DNA of 64,000 bases from positions 1-64,000 of the forward strand of contig JAJFLQ010000141.1 in the NCBI GenBank assembly GCA_021772615.1. The letters are read 5' to 3'. Both the position numbers and the translations under genes were made by a program. This DNA is from Verrucomicrobiota bacterium. Its GTDB lineage: Bacteria; Verrucomicrobiota; Lentisphaeria; JABSQK01; JAJFLO01. This document shows, piece after piece, positions 37,554 through 48,000 of this stretch (the stretch's first letter is position 1; every line of letters starts with the position of its first letter). The notes beneath the pieces were generated by a model that saw only the letters and a list, made by a program, of their open reading frames with translations, was not told the origin of the DNA and ran no database searches.

Positions 37554-40256
37554 TCAATCCGACAGTATCCAGTAGCCGACGTATGGGAAGAGTGCCCCGT
37601 TGTGCCGCACGAAATGATCGGTCTGCCAGGCCCAGATGGGCACACCGGACGATTGCGCTGCCACAGCATCGGCTGCGCACCAACTGGTGAGGCTCCAGCC
37701 GGACGGCAGCGATTCCGGCGCACACAAGCCTCGGCCGCGTATCGTAGGCGGCTGGTCCGATAAGAAATATACCCAGAAGGCGGAACCGTCCGCAACGTCC
37801 GCGGAGCTGTTGACAGGTGCAAATGCCGTCCCTGTCCAGCGCCACATGTCGCCGCGAGACGATGCCTTCAATGCGGCGAAGTCGGCAGCGTCCGGCATTC
37901 CGGGAATGACGATGAGATTCCACCCGCGTGTCAATGCGAACACGTGCGTCCATTCGTGCGGCTGGACGTCCACCGTACAGGCAGCAGTGTTTCCTGCAGC
38001 GTCGGTAGCTGTCAAGCTAACCGTAATCGTAGACCGCGGATCGAATGTGCTGCCTGCCGAAGGTGATTGAGACAGCATGAGGGCCGGGGCCGAGTCGCAG
38101 TTGTCCGCGGCGGTAATCCGGGAGCTAAGATCCGGCACGGTTGCCGTGAGATCCGACTCGAACGCGATTGTCATCGTTCCAGGACACGACTGCAGGATCG
38201 GTGGCATCAGATCCAGAACGGAGACGACAGCCGAGCACGTCGCCGTATTCCCTGCGGTATCATTCACCGTGAACACCACCACGTAATCGCCCAGACCGAC
38301 CGGGGTTGACGCGGACGGGGATTGGCTGAGCCCAAGCGGCGCAACGGTGTCAATGTTGTCGGTGGCGCTGACCATGCCGGTCAAATCGGGAATCACAGAC
38401 TCGCAATTGCCATCTACAGCCAGCGTGCGGTCGGCCGCGCAGACCAAAATGCCGGGGCTTTGCACATCACCAACATTCACGGTGACGTCATTGAGGACCT
38501 CGGGAACGAACATGTCGCCGCCGAACGTGTCCGAAAGAAAACTATTGGAATCCAGCAATTGAAACACGGCTACGGTATTGTTCGCGGTCGCGCGGAACGT
38601 GACCGTGCCGAGGAGGATGTCGTCGTTTGCGGTGCTGACGCCGGTGGCAGAAAAGTACTGTACGTTGCCGTCGCCGAAGTTGCCGTCAATGGCGAAATTA
38701 AAAGCATCGTCGGCTGTAAATCCGGTGACCGTCAGCGCCGCGTCGGCGGCGCTGAAATCCAGAGTGAACACCTTGATCACATCCAGCGTCTGGTCGTCGT
38801 TCCGCGCCTGAACGGCGTTGCGCGCACGAATCTGCAGGGAGACATCGACGCCGACATCCGCATCTATGACATCAACTGCGGCAGTCTCGCCCTCCCGGAC
38901 AAAATCGAATCGAAACGGCGGAGGCGGATCGACGATTGCAATCGTCGATCCGTCGTAGGACGTCACATCACGCTGATCGGCGTCCACGCCGAAAAGAACA
39001 TTTTCAGCGAAATTTTCATGGTCGCCGGCGTTGGTTGTAACTATAAGACTACCCTTGGCTACTGCTGTTGCCTCGATATAAAAAACGAGTTGCGGATCCC
39101 GATTCGGCGGTCGGCTAAAGCTTGCGCCGCCGACATCATCGACGATCCCCGCGTTATCGTCGATCGCGCCGCTCGGACCGGAAGGAAAGACGTGAACAAT
39201 ACCGGTGGCATCGATCAAGGCCGTATCGTATAGCACGTCGGCAAATGCGCTGAAGACGCCGACATTCACAGATGGGTCCTCGGGAGTCGTCCGCAGGTCC
39301 TGCGCAAAGACATTGATTCGAAACGGTCTACCCAGGAAGACGTTATCGATCGGTCCACCGTTTTCGTCGGCGAAGCCTACGGTCACAGCCATTCCATCAG
39401 TCCGCGGCAACTCGCTTACGGTGACCATTACCGTACAGCCGGCAGAATTCGCAGCAGCGTCCGCCACGGTAAGGTGGACCATGTGGACGCCGGATCCGGT
39501 GTCCGTGCCGGCAGCGGGCGTCTGGCTCCTAGACAGCAGCGGATCGGAATCGCATGTGTCCATGGCGGCTACGGATTCGGCGAGGTTCGGGAGTGCGATC
39601 GACCCGCCGGCAGCCACTGAGAGCGTCTGATCCGGCGGACATGCCTGAATGACCGGAGGATCGATATCCGGCGTAACAACGGTGAGATTCGCCATTTCGA
39701 CGTCAATCGGTGTGCCGTCGGTCTCGAATGCATCGGCATCGATAGCAACGACATGACTGCAACCGTCGACACTGTCGGGGACGCGGAACTGCAGATCCTC
39801 TGCCCGAATAACGCCGGACTGCTCGGCCGGCAGCACGGATGCGAAATGGACGTCGCGCGCCGGTGTGGCCTCACCCGCCGGGACGTACAAACCGAATGTA
39901 ATCTCCTGCGGCAGTTCTGCAGGCTTGGGTTCGCTGCTGTCGTCCGCAGTAGACGGATCCGCGAACGCCCACCCGTGCGATTGGTAGTCGCGCGTTTGGA
40001 GAAACCAACCCGGACCAGGCACGACGACGTTGTATATCAATGCCTTCATCGCCACAGCCGCCGTCGCTTGCGTAAAGATGGTAATCGACTCGCCCGGAGC
40101 GGCATTCACGACCGATGTCCCGGTTCCCGCATCCGCCGCCAATATCGCCACATCTACGTCCGCGCCGCGTGCAGGCGCCGCGATATGTACCGCCGCGACG
40201 AGAAAAGACGCTGCTGCTGCCTGGAATAATGCTACGCGGTATTTTGATCGGTTCAT
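37554..40256 (-). CDS. Secreted HYR-repeat protein with shared GVFSAFADVLYD module and GWN/GYW C-terminus
   Basis: I prefer the ATG at 40256 (900 residues), which begins a signal peptide (ALFQAAAASFLVAAVHIAAPARG); an in-frame GTG at 40280 is the alternative, and neither has a strong ribosome site. The order is a beta domain (35-205), an HYR repeat, the ~160-residue module with GVFSAFADVLYD also found in two neighbours, a cohesin-like domain (455-610), two HYR repeats (CPPDQTLSV-type cysteine pattern) and the C-terminal tandem GWN/GYW module (TRGWNLIVIP...AFWVYF, then GWSLTSW...GYWILS). That last module also ends the protein at 2-2644. There is no dockerin. It is transcribed divergently from the NRPS across a 124-bp gap. 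No enzymatic motif is visible; a structural or adhesive role is inferred. Confidence 0.9.
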   Translation of the reverse strand: MNRSKYRVALFQAAAASFLVAAVHIAAPARGADVDVAILAADAGTGTSVVNAAPGESITIFTQATAAVAMKALIYNVVVPGPGWFLQTRDYQSHGWAFADPSTADDSSEPKPAELPQEITFGLYVPAGEATPARDVHFASVLPAEQSGVIRAEDLQFRVPDSVDGCSHVVAIDADAFETDGTPIDVEMANLTVVTPDIDPPVIQACPPDQTLSVAAGGSIALPNLAESVAAMDTCDSDPLLSRSQTPAAGTDTGSGVHMVHLTVADAAANSAGCTVMVTVSELPRTDGMAVTVGFADENGGPIDNVFLGRPFRINVFAQDLRTTPEDPSVNVGVFSAFADVLYDTALIDATGIVHVFPSGPSGAIDDNAGIVDDVGGASFSRPPNRDPQLVFYIEATAVAKGSLIVTTNAGDHENFAENVLFGVDADQRDVTSYDGSTIAIVDPPPPFRFDFVREGETAAVDVIDADVGVDVSLQIRARNAVQARNDDQTLDVIKVFTLDFSAADAALTVTGFTADDAFNFAIDGNFGDGNVQYFSATGVSTANDDILLGTVTFRATANNTVAVFQLLDSNSFLSDTFGGDMFVPEVLNDVTVNVGDVQSPGILVCAADRTLAVDGNCESVIPDLTGMVSATDNIDTVAPLGLSQSPSASTPVGLGDYVVVFTVNDTAGNTATCSAVVSVLDLMPPILQSCPGTMTIAFESDLTATVPDLSSRITAADNCDSAPALMLSQSPSAGSTFDPRSTITVSLTATDAAGNTAACTVDVQPHEWTHVFALTRGWNLIVIPGMPDAADFAALKASSRGDMWRWTGTAFAPVNSSADVADGSAFWVYFLSDQPPTIRGRGLCAPESLPSGWSLTSWCAADAVAAQSSGVPIWAWQTDHFVRHNGALFPYVGYWILSD

Positions 40257-40380
40257 ATGCAATACCGTACCCTGCCTCACAACGATAGCAACGCACGTGA
40301 TTCATTGCAGTACAGACGCGCCTGCAATAGAGTATAGTGTTGGGTTTTACTAACTGTTCCGCAAAGACACCATAATCGCA

Positions 40381-43300
40381 ATGACGCACTTCGTCCAGAA
40401 TATACCTCGTCTTACAATAGCCGAACGCCGCGCGCGTTGCCAAGCGCAACCAAATGATGTCGCCGAACACGCCGACACCATTCTTGCGGCACCGCTTTTT
40501 TATACCCAGCAGCGCCTGTGGTTTCTAAATCGCCTGGAAAGCGGCCGCAGAGTTAATGCTGTCACCCGCGGTTGCAGGCTGACCGGCTCGTTGAACATAC
40601 CAGCGATCGTGCACGCTGCAGCGACTGTGGTTCGACGACACGAGACGCTTCGTACAACATTCAACACGACCGGGGAAAAACCGGTGCAATACGTATCGGG
40701 CGCGGCGACTGTATCGCTAAGCACCGTCGACCTTCGAGGGCAGAACACCGCAGACCCGGCGCGCGCAGTTTTGGCTTTTGTTCGCACCGGCTTCAAGCTC
40801 GAAACCGGGCCGCTGCTGCGGTTACTTCTGGTTCGGGTTTCGGCTACCGAATCGCTACTGCTGGTAAGCATGCACCATATCATCTCCGACGGCTGGTCGA
40901 TGGGGGTGTTCATAAATGAACTCAGTAGATGTTACGAGACCAATTGCAGTGGTGTCCCGTCGCAGCTCGAACCACTCCCGATACAATTCATTGATTACGT
41001 CCTCTGGCATCAACAGGCGTTCGATCACGAGCGCATGGAAGAACATCTGACGTACTGGAAGCAACAGCTTGCAAATATACCCGCACGCCTGAACATACCG
41101 CTCGATTTCGCCCGGCCGGCGGTACAGACCTATGTGGGTAGTGCAGCCGAAGCGGCGATTGACCGAGATACGACGGCACGTATGCGGACTGCATGCGCTG
41201 ACAAGCGAACAAGCCTGTTTATGTACCTTCTGGCCGTCTTCAAGGTCCTGCTCCATCGTCTGTCGGGACAGATCGATGTCATCGTCGGCGCGCCCATCGC
41301 GGGCCGAAACCGCCCCGAGATCGAGCCGCTGATCGGATTTTTTGTGAATACCATGGCGTTGCGATCCCAGGTACATCCCGATTTATCATTCGACGACCTG
41401 CTGAAGGATGTTCGCCGTACAGCACTGGATGCGTATGCGCATCAGGAATTGCCGTTCGAGCGACTTGTCGAAGAATTGAATCCACCGCGATCAACGGGGC
41501 AGCCGCCGATCTTCCAGGTGTTCTTTAACATGCTGAATGTGAAGGGCGGTGATCTTGCTTTTACAACGCTGCAGGCGGAACCGTACGCCCTGAATAAAGC
41601 GGAATCGCAATTCGACATTACCCTCTACATTCACGAAACAAGCGACGGCGTCAGGCTCCGAGCGGTGTACAATATTGATCTATTTCGGAGCGAGCGGATC
41701 GCCGCAATGCTGGATCAGTACACAGGCTTGCTGGTTCAGATACTGGACTCACCGCAGCAGCAGGTCAGCTCGTACTCGATGGTCACGCACACTATGCCGA
41801 CCGCATTACCTGACCCCACGGAAACCCTTTCGGCCAGCTTCACCGGAACGATTCCAGAGAGATTTGCAATACATACACGGCAGACGCCGGATGCGCCGGC
41901 TATTGCATCACCCGTGGCACGCCTGACATACGGTGAACTCGACATGTTGAGTACCCGCGTTACGGAAGCGGTTTTACAACACGTCTCGGACCGTGGTGCA
42001 CTCATCGCGGTCTACGCCGGTGCCACGCCGGCGCTGCCGGTAGCGTTAATGGGTATTCTTCGGGCCGGCGCCGCATTTATTGTCCTTGATGCATCGCACC
42101 CGCCTTCCAGGACAATTGAATATCTCATCGCCGCGAAACCCTCTGGCTGGATACAGGCGACGGCAACGACGACATGTCCGCTTATTTTGGATAAATTCCT
42201 ATCGAAACTGTCGCTGAATCTTCGATTGAGCCTGGCACCTAACGGGATCGTCACCACCGAGGTTACTACCGAAACGAAGCAGTCGCCCGTCGATATCGAC
42301 GGACACGACCGCGCGTATGTGGCGTTCACATCGGGCACCGCGCGCGCCCCCCACGCCGTATCCGGCGCTCACGCACCGGTCACGCACTTCATAGATTGGT
42401 ACTGTGACGAATATGGCTTTGACCACAACGATCGGTTCGCCATGCTCTCCGGCCTTGGTCACGACCCGCTGCTGCGCGATATCTTCACACCGCTATCAGC
42501 CGGCGCCTGTCTCTGCATACCGGATCCCGCGGAACTGACGCCTGCGTCGTTACGACTCTGGCTAATTCGCAACGACATCACAGTCTGCCACCTCACCCCG
42601 TCAATGGCCGCCGCCATCGCCGGCGGCGACGGAACACCGACAGCCGACGTAGCGGCATCCCTGCGCATCGCCGCATTCGGAGGTGAAACGCTACGGCACG
42701 CGCATATTGCGGCCTTTCGCCGCCTGGCGCCGTCGGCCACGATCGTCAATTTCTATGGCGCCACGGAAACGCCTCAGGGGGTCGCGCGCCACAATGTGCC
42801 GCCGGCCGACGGGATGGTCCGGCTACCGGCAGCTGTGCCGCTGGGAACAGGAATCGACGGCGTGCAACTGCTGGTTCTCAACGCCGGAAACGGACTTGCA
42901 GGTATCGGAGAGGTAGGCGAAATATGTGTCCGCACGGCGTTCCTCACCGATGGATACATCGACAATCCGGCTCTTACCGCCGCACGTTTCGTACGCAACC
43001 CGTTTGGTCGTACCGCGGATGACCGCCTCTATCGCACCGGTGACCTGGGACGTTACGGTCTGGACGGCTCGGTCACGTACTGCGGCCGCGCCGATGACCA
43101 GCTGAACATTCGCGGCTATCGCGTCGAACCGGACGACATACGCGGAAATATTCTTCAGTATAACGGTATTCAGGAGACAGCCGTTATTGACGTATCGGCA
43201 GATTCTGACGCCGATGATCCGGCCGAAAACAGCGCGCAACTGGCGGCTTTTGTGGTCTTCGCTACCGGATCGCGTCAAGCCAGGCCAATCCGCCACAATG

Positions 43301-44922
43301 GGCTGCACGCACCTCCACCGACATCAGAGGTCTGGCGACTCGGCTTCAAAGACCGCCATGCCCTGATCGTACCGGAAGATCCGAAGCGGCGCGGCGCTGA
43401 AACGCACGCCGAACAAGCCGTTACCTCGGCTTCCGTGGCCGCAGAATTCGATCGTCTGGCCGAGCGTCCATCACGAAAAGTCGACACGCCGGGAATTACG
43501 ACGCATACGTCGCGCAATCCGGGAATCGCGCCCCCGCTTCCTGCGCCAACCGTGCACACGGGGCCGGCGGGGCCGGCGGGGCCGGCGGGGCCGGTCACTA
43601 CAGGGGTGCAACAGAGCAATGTTCGGCTGTCAACGATTGGCAGGCGGCATATGGAGAACCAAAAACTCGGCGAAAGATTAAGACAATTTCTATCTGATCG
43701 GTTACCGCGGCACATGATACCATCGACGTTTATCCAGGTAAAATCGATGCCGCTCACGCCCAACGGCAAACTCGATAAAAGAGCGTTGATCGCGTTGTAT
43801 CGTCAGTATGTAGCGCAATCCGTCGGCGTCGCGGCGCCTAAGAACGCCCTGGAAGTTACGCTGGCAAAGATCTGGGCGGAGGTTCTGGGGCTTGAAAAGG
43901 TTGGTGTGCGCGACAACTTCTTTGATCACGGCGGGCATTCGATGTTGGCGCTTCGACTTTTTGCAGGTATCCATACGGCCCTCGGCAAAGACCTTCCGCT
44001 GGCGACAATTTTTTCGGTCCCGACGGTGGAAAAAATGGCGGCGATTCTCGAGAAAGACGGCTGGGAGTCGCCATGGAAATCGCTGGTAGCGATCAAGACC
44101 GCCGGACACCTGAGACCGTTCTATTGCGTTCATGGCGTGGGCGGCAACGTCCTCAACTACAAGCACCTCGCGGATCGTCTTGATGCCTCACAGCCAATAT
44201 ACGGGCTCCAGGCGCTTGGGCTTACGGCCGGGTCGGCGCCCCTCGTTGCCGTGGAGGATATGGCGGCCCACTACATCCGGGAAATTCGCACGTTGCAACC
44301 ACACGGCCCGTACTACCTCGGCGGGTCATCGTTTGGCGGCCGCATCGCCTTCGAGATGGCACGCCAATTTCAGGATGCCGGCGAACGCATCGGCATGGTT
44401 GCGCTCTTCGATACGCAAGCAACCGGTTACCTGCAACTCCTGCCGCTCTCGAAGCGCATCCATTTCCGTATTCAGAGCCGCATGCAGCGCGCCTCGCATC
44501 ACTTGTCAAACATTCTGCTGAAATCTCCGGCACACAGCTGGCAGCACGTCAAGTCGGAGCTACGCACGCTGCAGCGGCGACGTAAAAGCCGGCGATGGCA
44601 ACGTATTTATGAGGTTTCAAAGATCTCAGGCGACGACCTCCCCGACCGCCTCAGGAATGTGACAGAGGCCTGCTGGATGGCGCGGCGCGGCTACAAACTG
44701 ACCCCGCAGGAGGTGCGTGTGACGCTGTTTCGGGCGCGCAAGCGTCCCGTTGGCGGCCTCGACGACCCGCTCTTGGGATGGGGTCGCTTTGCGTTGGGCG
44801 GCGTCGAACTACATCATGTTCCGGGCGATCATTTAACGATGCTGAGCGAACCTCAGGTCGCCACTCTTGCCGACCAGCTCAAGGTCTGCCTTGCACAGGC
44901 AGTGGAAGCACAGGGCGGATAG
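40381..44922 (+). CDS. Single-module non-ribosomal peptide synthetase (C-A-PCP-TE) with atypical adenylation domain
   Basis: The condensation domain carries the full HHxxxDG motif (HHIISDG, near residue 165). The adenylation domain spans about 495-1130. A5 (NFYGATET), A7 (YRTGDLG), A8 (GRADDQLNIRGYRVEP), A9 (LPRHMIP) and A10 (NGKLDKRAL) are recognisable. A3, normally TSGTTGxPKG, reads TSGTARAPHAVSG and lacks the conserved Gly and Lys. About 120 extra low-complexity residues lie between A8 and A9, including a GPAGPAGPAGP tract. The PCP has DNFFDHGGHS with the phosphopantetheine serine near 1186. The thioesterase has GSSFGG (Ser near 1315) and a late His (GDHLTML). A condensation domain with a single A domain implies an upstream acyl or peptidyl donor, not present here. 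Product and substrate are unknown. Confidence 0.93.
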   Translation: MTHFVQNIPRLTIAERRARCQAQPNDVAEHADTILAAPLFYTQQRLWFLNRLESGRRVNAVTRGCRLTGSLNIPAIVHAAATVVRRHETLRTTFNTTGEKPVQYVSGAATVSLSTVDLRGQNTADPARAVLAFVRTGFKLETGPLLRLLLVRVSATESLLLVSMHHIISDGWSMGVFINELSRCYETNCSGVPSQLEPLPIQFIDYVLWHQQAFDHERMEEHLTYWKQQLANIPARLNIPLDFARPAVQTYVGSAAEAAIDRDTTARMRTACADKRTSLFMYLLAVFKVLLHRLSGQIDVIVGAPIAGRNRPEIEPLIGFFVNTMALRSQVHPDLSFDDLLKDVRRTALDAYAHQELPFERLVEELNPPRSTGQPPIFQVFFNMLNVKGGDLAFTTLQAEPYALNKAESQFDITLYIHETSDGVRLRAVYNIDLFRSERIAAMLDQYTGLLVQILDSPQQQVSSYSMVTHTMPTALPDPTETLSASFTGTIPERFAIHTRQTPDAPAIASPVARLTYGELDMLSTRVTEAVLQHVSDRGALIAVYAGATPALPVALMGILRAGAAFIVLDASHPPSRTIEYLIAAKPSGWIQATATTTCPLILDKFLSKLSLNLRLSLAPNGIVTTEVTTETKQSPVDIDGHDRAYVAFTSGTARAPHAVSGAHAPVTHFIDWYCDEYGFDHNDRFAMLSGLGHDPLLRDIFTPLSAGACLCIPDPAELTPASLRLWLIRNDITVCHLTPSMAAAIAGGDGTPTADVAASLRIAAFGGETLRHAHIAAFRRLAPSATIVNFYGATETPQGVARHNVPPADGMVRLPAAVPLGTGIDGVQLLVLNAGNGLAGIGEVGEICVRTAFLTDGYIDNPALTAARFVRNPFGRTADDRLYRTGDLGRYGLDGSVTYCGRADDQLNIRGYRVEPDDIRGNILQYNGIQETAVIDVSADSDADDPAENSAQLAAFVVFATGSRQARPIRHNGLHAPPPTSEVWRLGFKDRHALIVPEDPKRRGAETHAEQAVTSASVAAEFDRLAERPSRKVDTPGITTHTSRNPGIAPPLPAPTVHTGPAGPAGPAGPVTTGVQQSNVRLSTIGRRHMENQKLGERLRQFLSDRLPRHMIPSTFIQVKSMPLTPNGKLDKRALIALYRQYVAQSVGVAAPKNALEVTLAKIWAEVLGLEKVGVRDNFFDHGGHSMLALRLFAGIHTALGKDLPLATIFSVPTVEKMAAILEKDGWESPWKSLVAIKTAGHLRPFYCVHGVGGNVLNYKHLADRLDASQPIYGLQALGLTAGSAPLVAVEDMAAHYIREIRTLQPHGPYYLGGSSFGGRIAFEMARQFQDAGERIGMVALFDTQATGYLQLLPLSKRIHFRIQSRMQRASHHLSNILLKSPAHSWQHVKSELRTLQRRRKSRRWQRIYEVSKISGDDLPDRLRNVTEACWMARRGYKLTPQEVRVTLFRARKRPVGGLDDPLLGWGRFALGGVELHHVPGDHLTMLSEPQVATLADQLKVCLAQAVEAQGG
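43560..43596 (+). repeat. 9-bp tandem repeat encoding collagen-like GPA units in the NRPS
   Basis: The unit GGGGCCGGC is repeated about four times and encodes GPAGPAGPAGP. The reading frame is kept because the unit is a multiple of three. It lies in the insertion between motifs A8 and A9, so slippage would vary linker length without breaking the gene. Confidence 0.85.
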
Positions 44923-44974
44923 GTGGCAATGCGCCTGAATTCGCGGCAGTTCCGGGATGGGCGTGGCGTCTTCG

Positions 44975-44999
44975 GGAGGGCGAGCGGCCTCGCGAGCCG
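44975..44999. repeat. GC-rich intergenic repeat, copy 2
   Basis: GGAGGGCGAGCGGCCTCGCG matches the element at 15873-15895 and falls between the convergent ends of the NRPS and the S-layer-like gene. It could fold as an imperfect hairpin. Confidence 0.6.
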
Positions 45000-45030
45000 G
45001 GCATTACGAATCGGCGGCCGAGGCCGTCCG

Positions 45031-48000
45031 CTACCGGTCTGACGAAAACGGCTGGTCGCCCGCTGAATTCGCACCGGGATGACCTGACGATGACGCCTCG
45101 ACCACACCCGCGTTGATAACCAGTCCAATCCGATTGACCACGCGCACCGCATCGATAGGCGTCACCGCCCCGTCGCCGTTTGTATCGGCAACCGGCGCTG
45201 CCGGCGGACTCAGCTCGCCAAGACGATTAATCACAAAAATAGCATCTGTCGGTGTGACGACGCCGTCAACGGGGTTCACATCCCAGGGGAAAAACGTAAT
45301 ATCATCGGTGTCGACGCCGCGGCCGAGATTGTTGTTATTCGACTCGTTGAATTCGACGATTCGATCATCGACATCGATACGCAGTCCCAGAAAATCGACG
45401 CCTGCCGATTGCTGCCCTGCGACTGGGCCGGCTGGATCTGAGGCCAGTGCATGGTCGATCAGCACACCAAGGTCGATCTCCAAATCCACGGTTTCGGACA
45501 CCGACGCATGACCGGCCAGGCCGGCGATGTCCACCGTCTTGACAACAACGTCGTCTTCGTTGCCGATGAACGAGTCGTCCGACAATACGATCGCGACGTC
45601 GAATGCCGGCGCCGGTCCGGAACCGAGATTTTCAATCGTAAACGTCACGGTGGTCTGCCCCATGGCAACGATATCGGGATCAACGTCGAAATGAACCCCG
45701 ACGAGGTCGGTGTCGGTAATTACAATCGATTGATCACCGAAATTCGTGAATTCGCGGACATCGTCATCGTGCCCGAACAGTGCGTTCTCTGAGAAGATAT
45801 TCTGGGCGGCTGTCAGGACGACATCAAGCGTCCCGAGCCCTGTCGCAATCCCTTCGAGAAAAAAGACCTCCTGCGGCGATCGATCGATCGGCTGAACGTT
45901 GTTTACGCCGCCTGCTTCATCGACAATCCCATTGACATCGTCAATTGCGCCGCTGGGAAATGCGGAAAAAACCGCCACGAGATCGGTCACATCGATCAAT
46001 GTCGTGTCGTACAACACATCGGCGAATGCGCTAAATACACCGGTAGCCGCGCCGTCGTCGCGCAAATCTTGTGCGAAGACGTGGATGCGAAAGGCTTCGT
46101 TGAGTGCCAATTGGTTGACGGCTACGTCGTCTTCGTCGGTGAATGCCAGTGAAATCTCCATTAACGCGGGACGTTCGCCGGTATCGAAATTGAAATTCAC
46201 CACCGTATTGCGGTCACCGTGATCGAACACTGCCGCATACACTCCGGCCACGGCCCAGAACCGCCCATCGCCCGCCAGTGATACTGAGAACGAAAGGGCA
46301 TCGACCAGGTCAATCTGCTCGACGAATATGAGATTACTCCCGGGGTTGAACGTTCTCAGAGTGACGGGTCGCGCTATGTCTGCTCCGGCGGGGAGGCTCC
46401 CGGAAAAATGCACAGTGTCCCCGCGAAAATAGGAATCATGGTCCGCCTCGACAGTGATGTCGTCATGAAGGGTGATGGCGGCCGGTGTATCGCCGGCCAC
46501 GGGGAGTTCATTGCCTTCCGCGCGTTTCGCATCGCCTTCGGCTCCAGGCGTGGCCCCCTCACCTGAGGCGGCGTTTGAATCGTCTTCGTGAACGGTGACG
46601 CTGAATCGCAGCGGGGACGCGAGTGGATCGGGCGCGTTTACGCTGGTCCAGGTAAACACCGCAATATCGAATCGTCCGGCCGTATCGGGTGTCCAAAACA
46701 GCGACGGACTAAATCCCTGATTGGCCGTCAGATTTCCGCTGATCCAGGCCAATGAGACAACCTGAGCGTCCTCATCCAGAACCTGTGCGATGAACGCGAA
46801 CGCCTGATTGGCAGTCTGATTATTTATCAGGTCTGCCGTGATAGCGACCTGCTGTCCCACTACGACATTGTCAACTACGGTCCCGGCGACGTCGGTTAAC
46901 CGCGGATTCTCGGCGGTAACCCTCTGCAGCAACGGCATATCGCTGCCGATGATCGCCGTGGCTGAAAGACTGAGGACGTCGCCAACTGCAAAGGGATCGG
47001 GCAGTGTTGCGTCCCGGTACTGCGCTGTAATCGTGTCACCGCTCTGAACATGGAGCCGCTGGGCGGATGACGCCAACGTCGATGAGAAGAGTATGTCCGA
47101 TTCGAATACGCCTGTGGCTGTATTGGTTTCGATGAGTGTGATGTTCGACCCTACGGGATCGGAATCGGACGATACGTGCGCCGTCACGGTGTCGAAGACG
47201 GACGGATTCAGATTCATATCCGGGTCCACCACGCGCAATGTGCCTTCGCCGTCTTCGGGAAATTCACTTTCCGCCCAATGCACCTCGCCGAGATTCCAGC
47301 GAATGAGTGCCGAATCTACGATGGTTTCATTGGCTGAAAATTCGAACTGAACTGTGATACCATCGTCGCGCTCAGCCTCCAACCGTCCACCAGTAGGGCC
47401 ACTGCCGTTCGTCGCGGGACTGGTATCAAATCCAGTCGCATCGCCGGTGGCGGGATTACCGTCGGCGTCGTGGAGAAAACCTGTTAGGGTAATGCTTCCC
47501 GTGAAGATTCCAGTATCCGTTCCAGTCTCAACAAGCCGGTATTGATTGAGCACGGCGTTTCGCGTCGCTATCGTTATAGGGTCAACACCGGTATCGCCGA
47601 TGGTATCGATCGCAAATGCGTTGAAATTGTGATCGGGCGCAATCACGGTAATGAAGACACGGTCGGTCCACGTGTAAACCTGCTGGTCGAGTTCGACAGT
47701 AGCTCCAAAGTTCGACGTAAAAATCGTCAGGTCAACGTCATCGCTCTCCTGTCCAACAAAATCCGCCCCGGAACCGCCCCAGTCCGTATACGTAAGTCGT
47801 ATTTCCTCACCGCGCTGCAGATGATTTCCCATCAGAACCTCAGGTATCTCCACGACGGTCTGGAAGATGCCCGTACTGTCCCCGGTCTCGCGGAAGACCA
47901 GTGGCTGCGGATCAAACGCCTCGATTTCGCCTCCAAGAATCCCGATAGTGGTCCTGGCGGAAGCCGAATTCCATTCCACGAGATCGAGCGAATACGATTC

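Noticed and set aside
43560-43596. Frameshift or sequencing artefact in the GPA repeat
   Set aside because: The unit is nine bases and the frame continues correctly into motifs A9 and A10, so the gene is intact.
44778-45116. 112-codon ORF across the NRPS 3' end and the intergenic repeat
   Set aside because: It overlaps two good genes and its middle is encoded by the GGAGGGCGAGCGGCC repeat.
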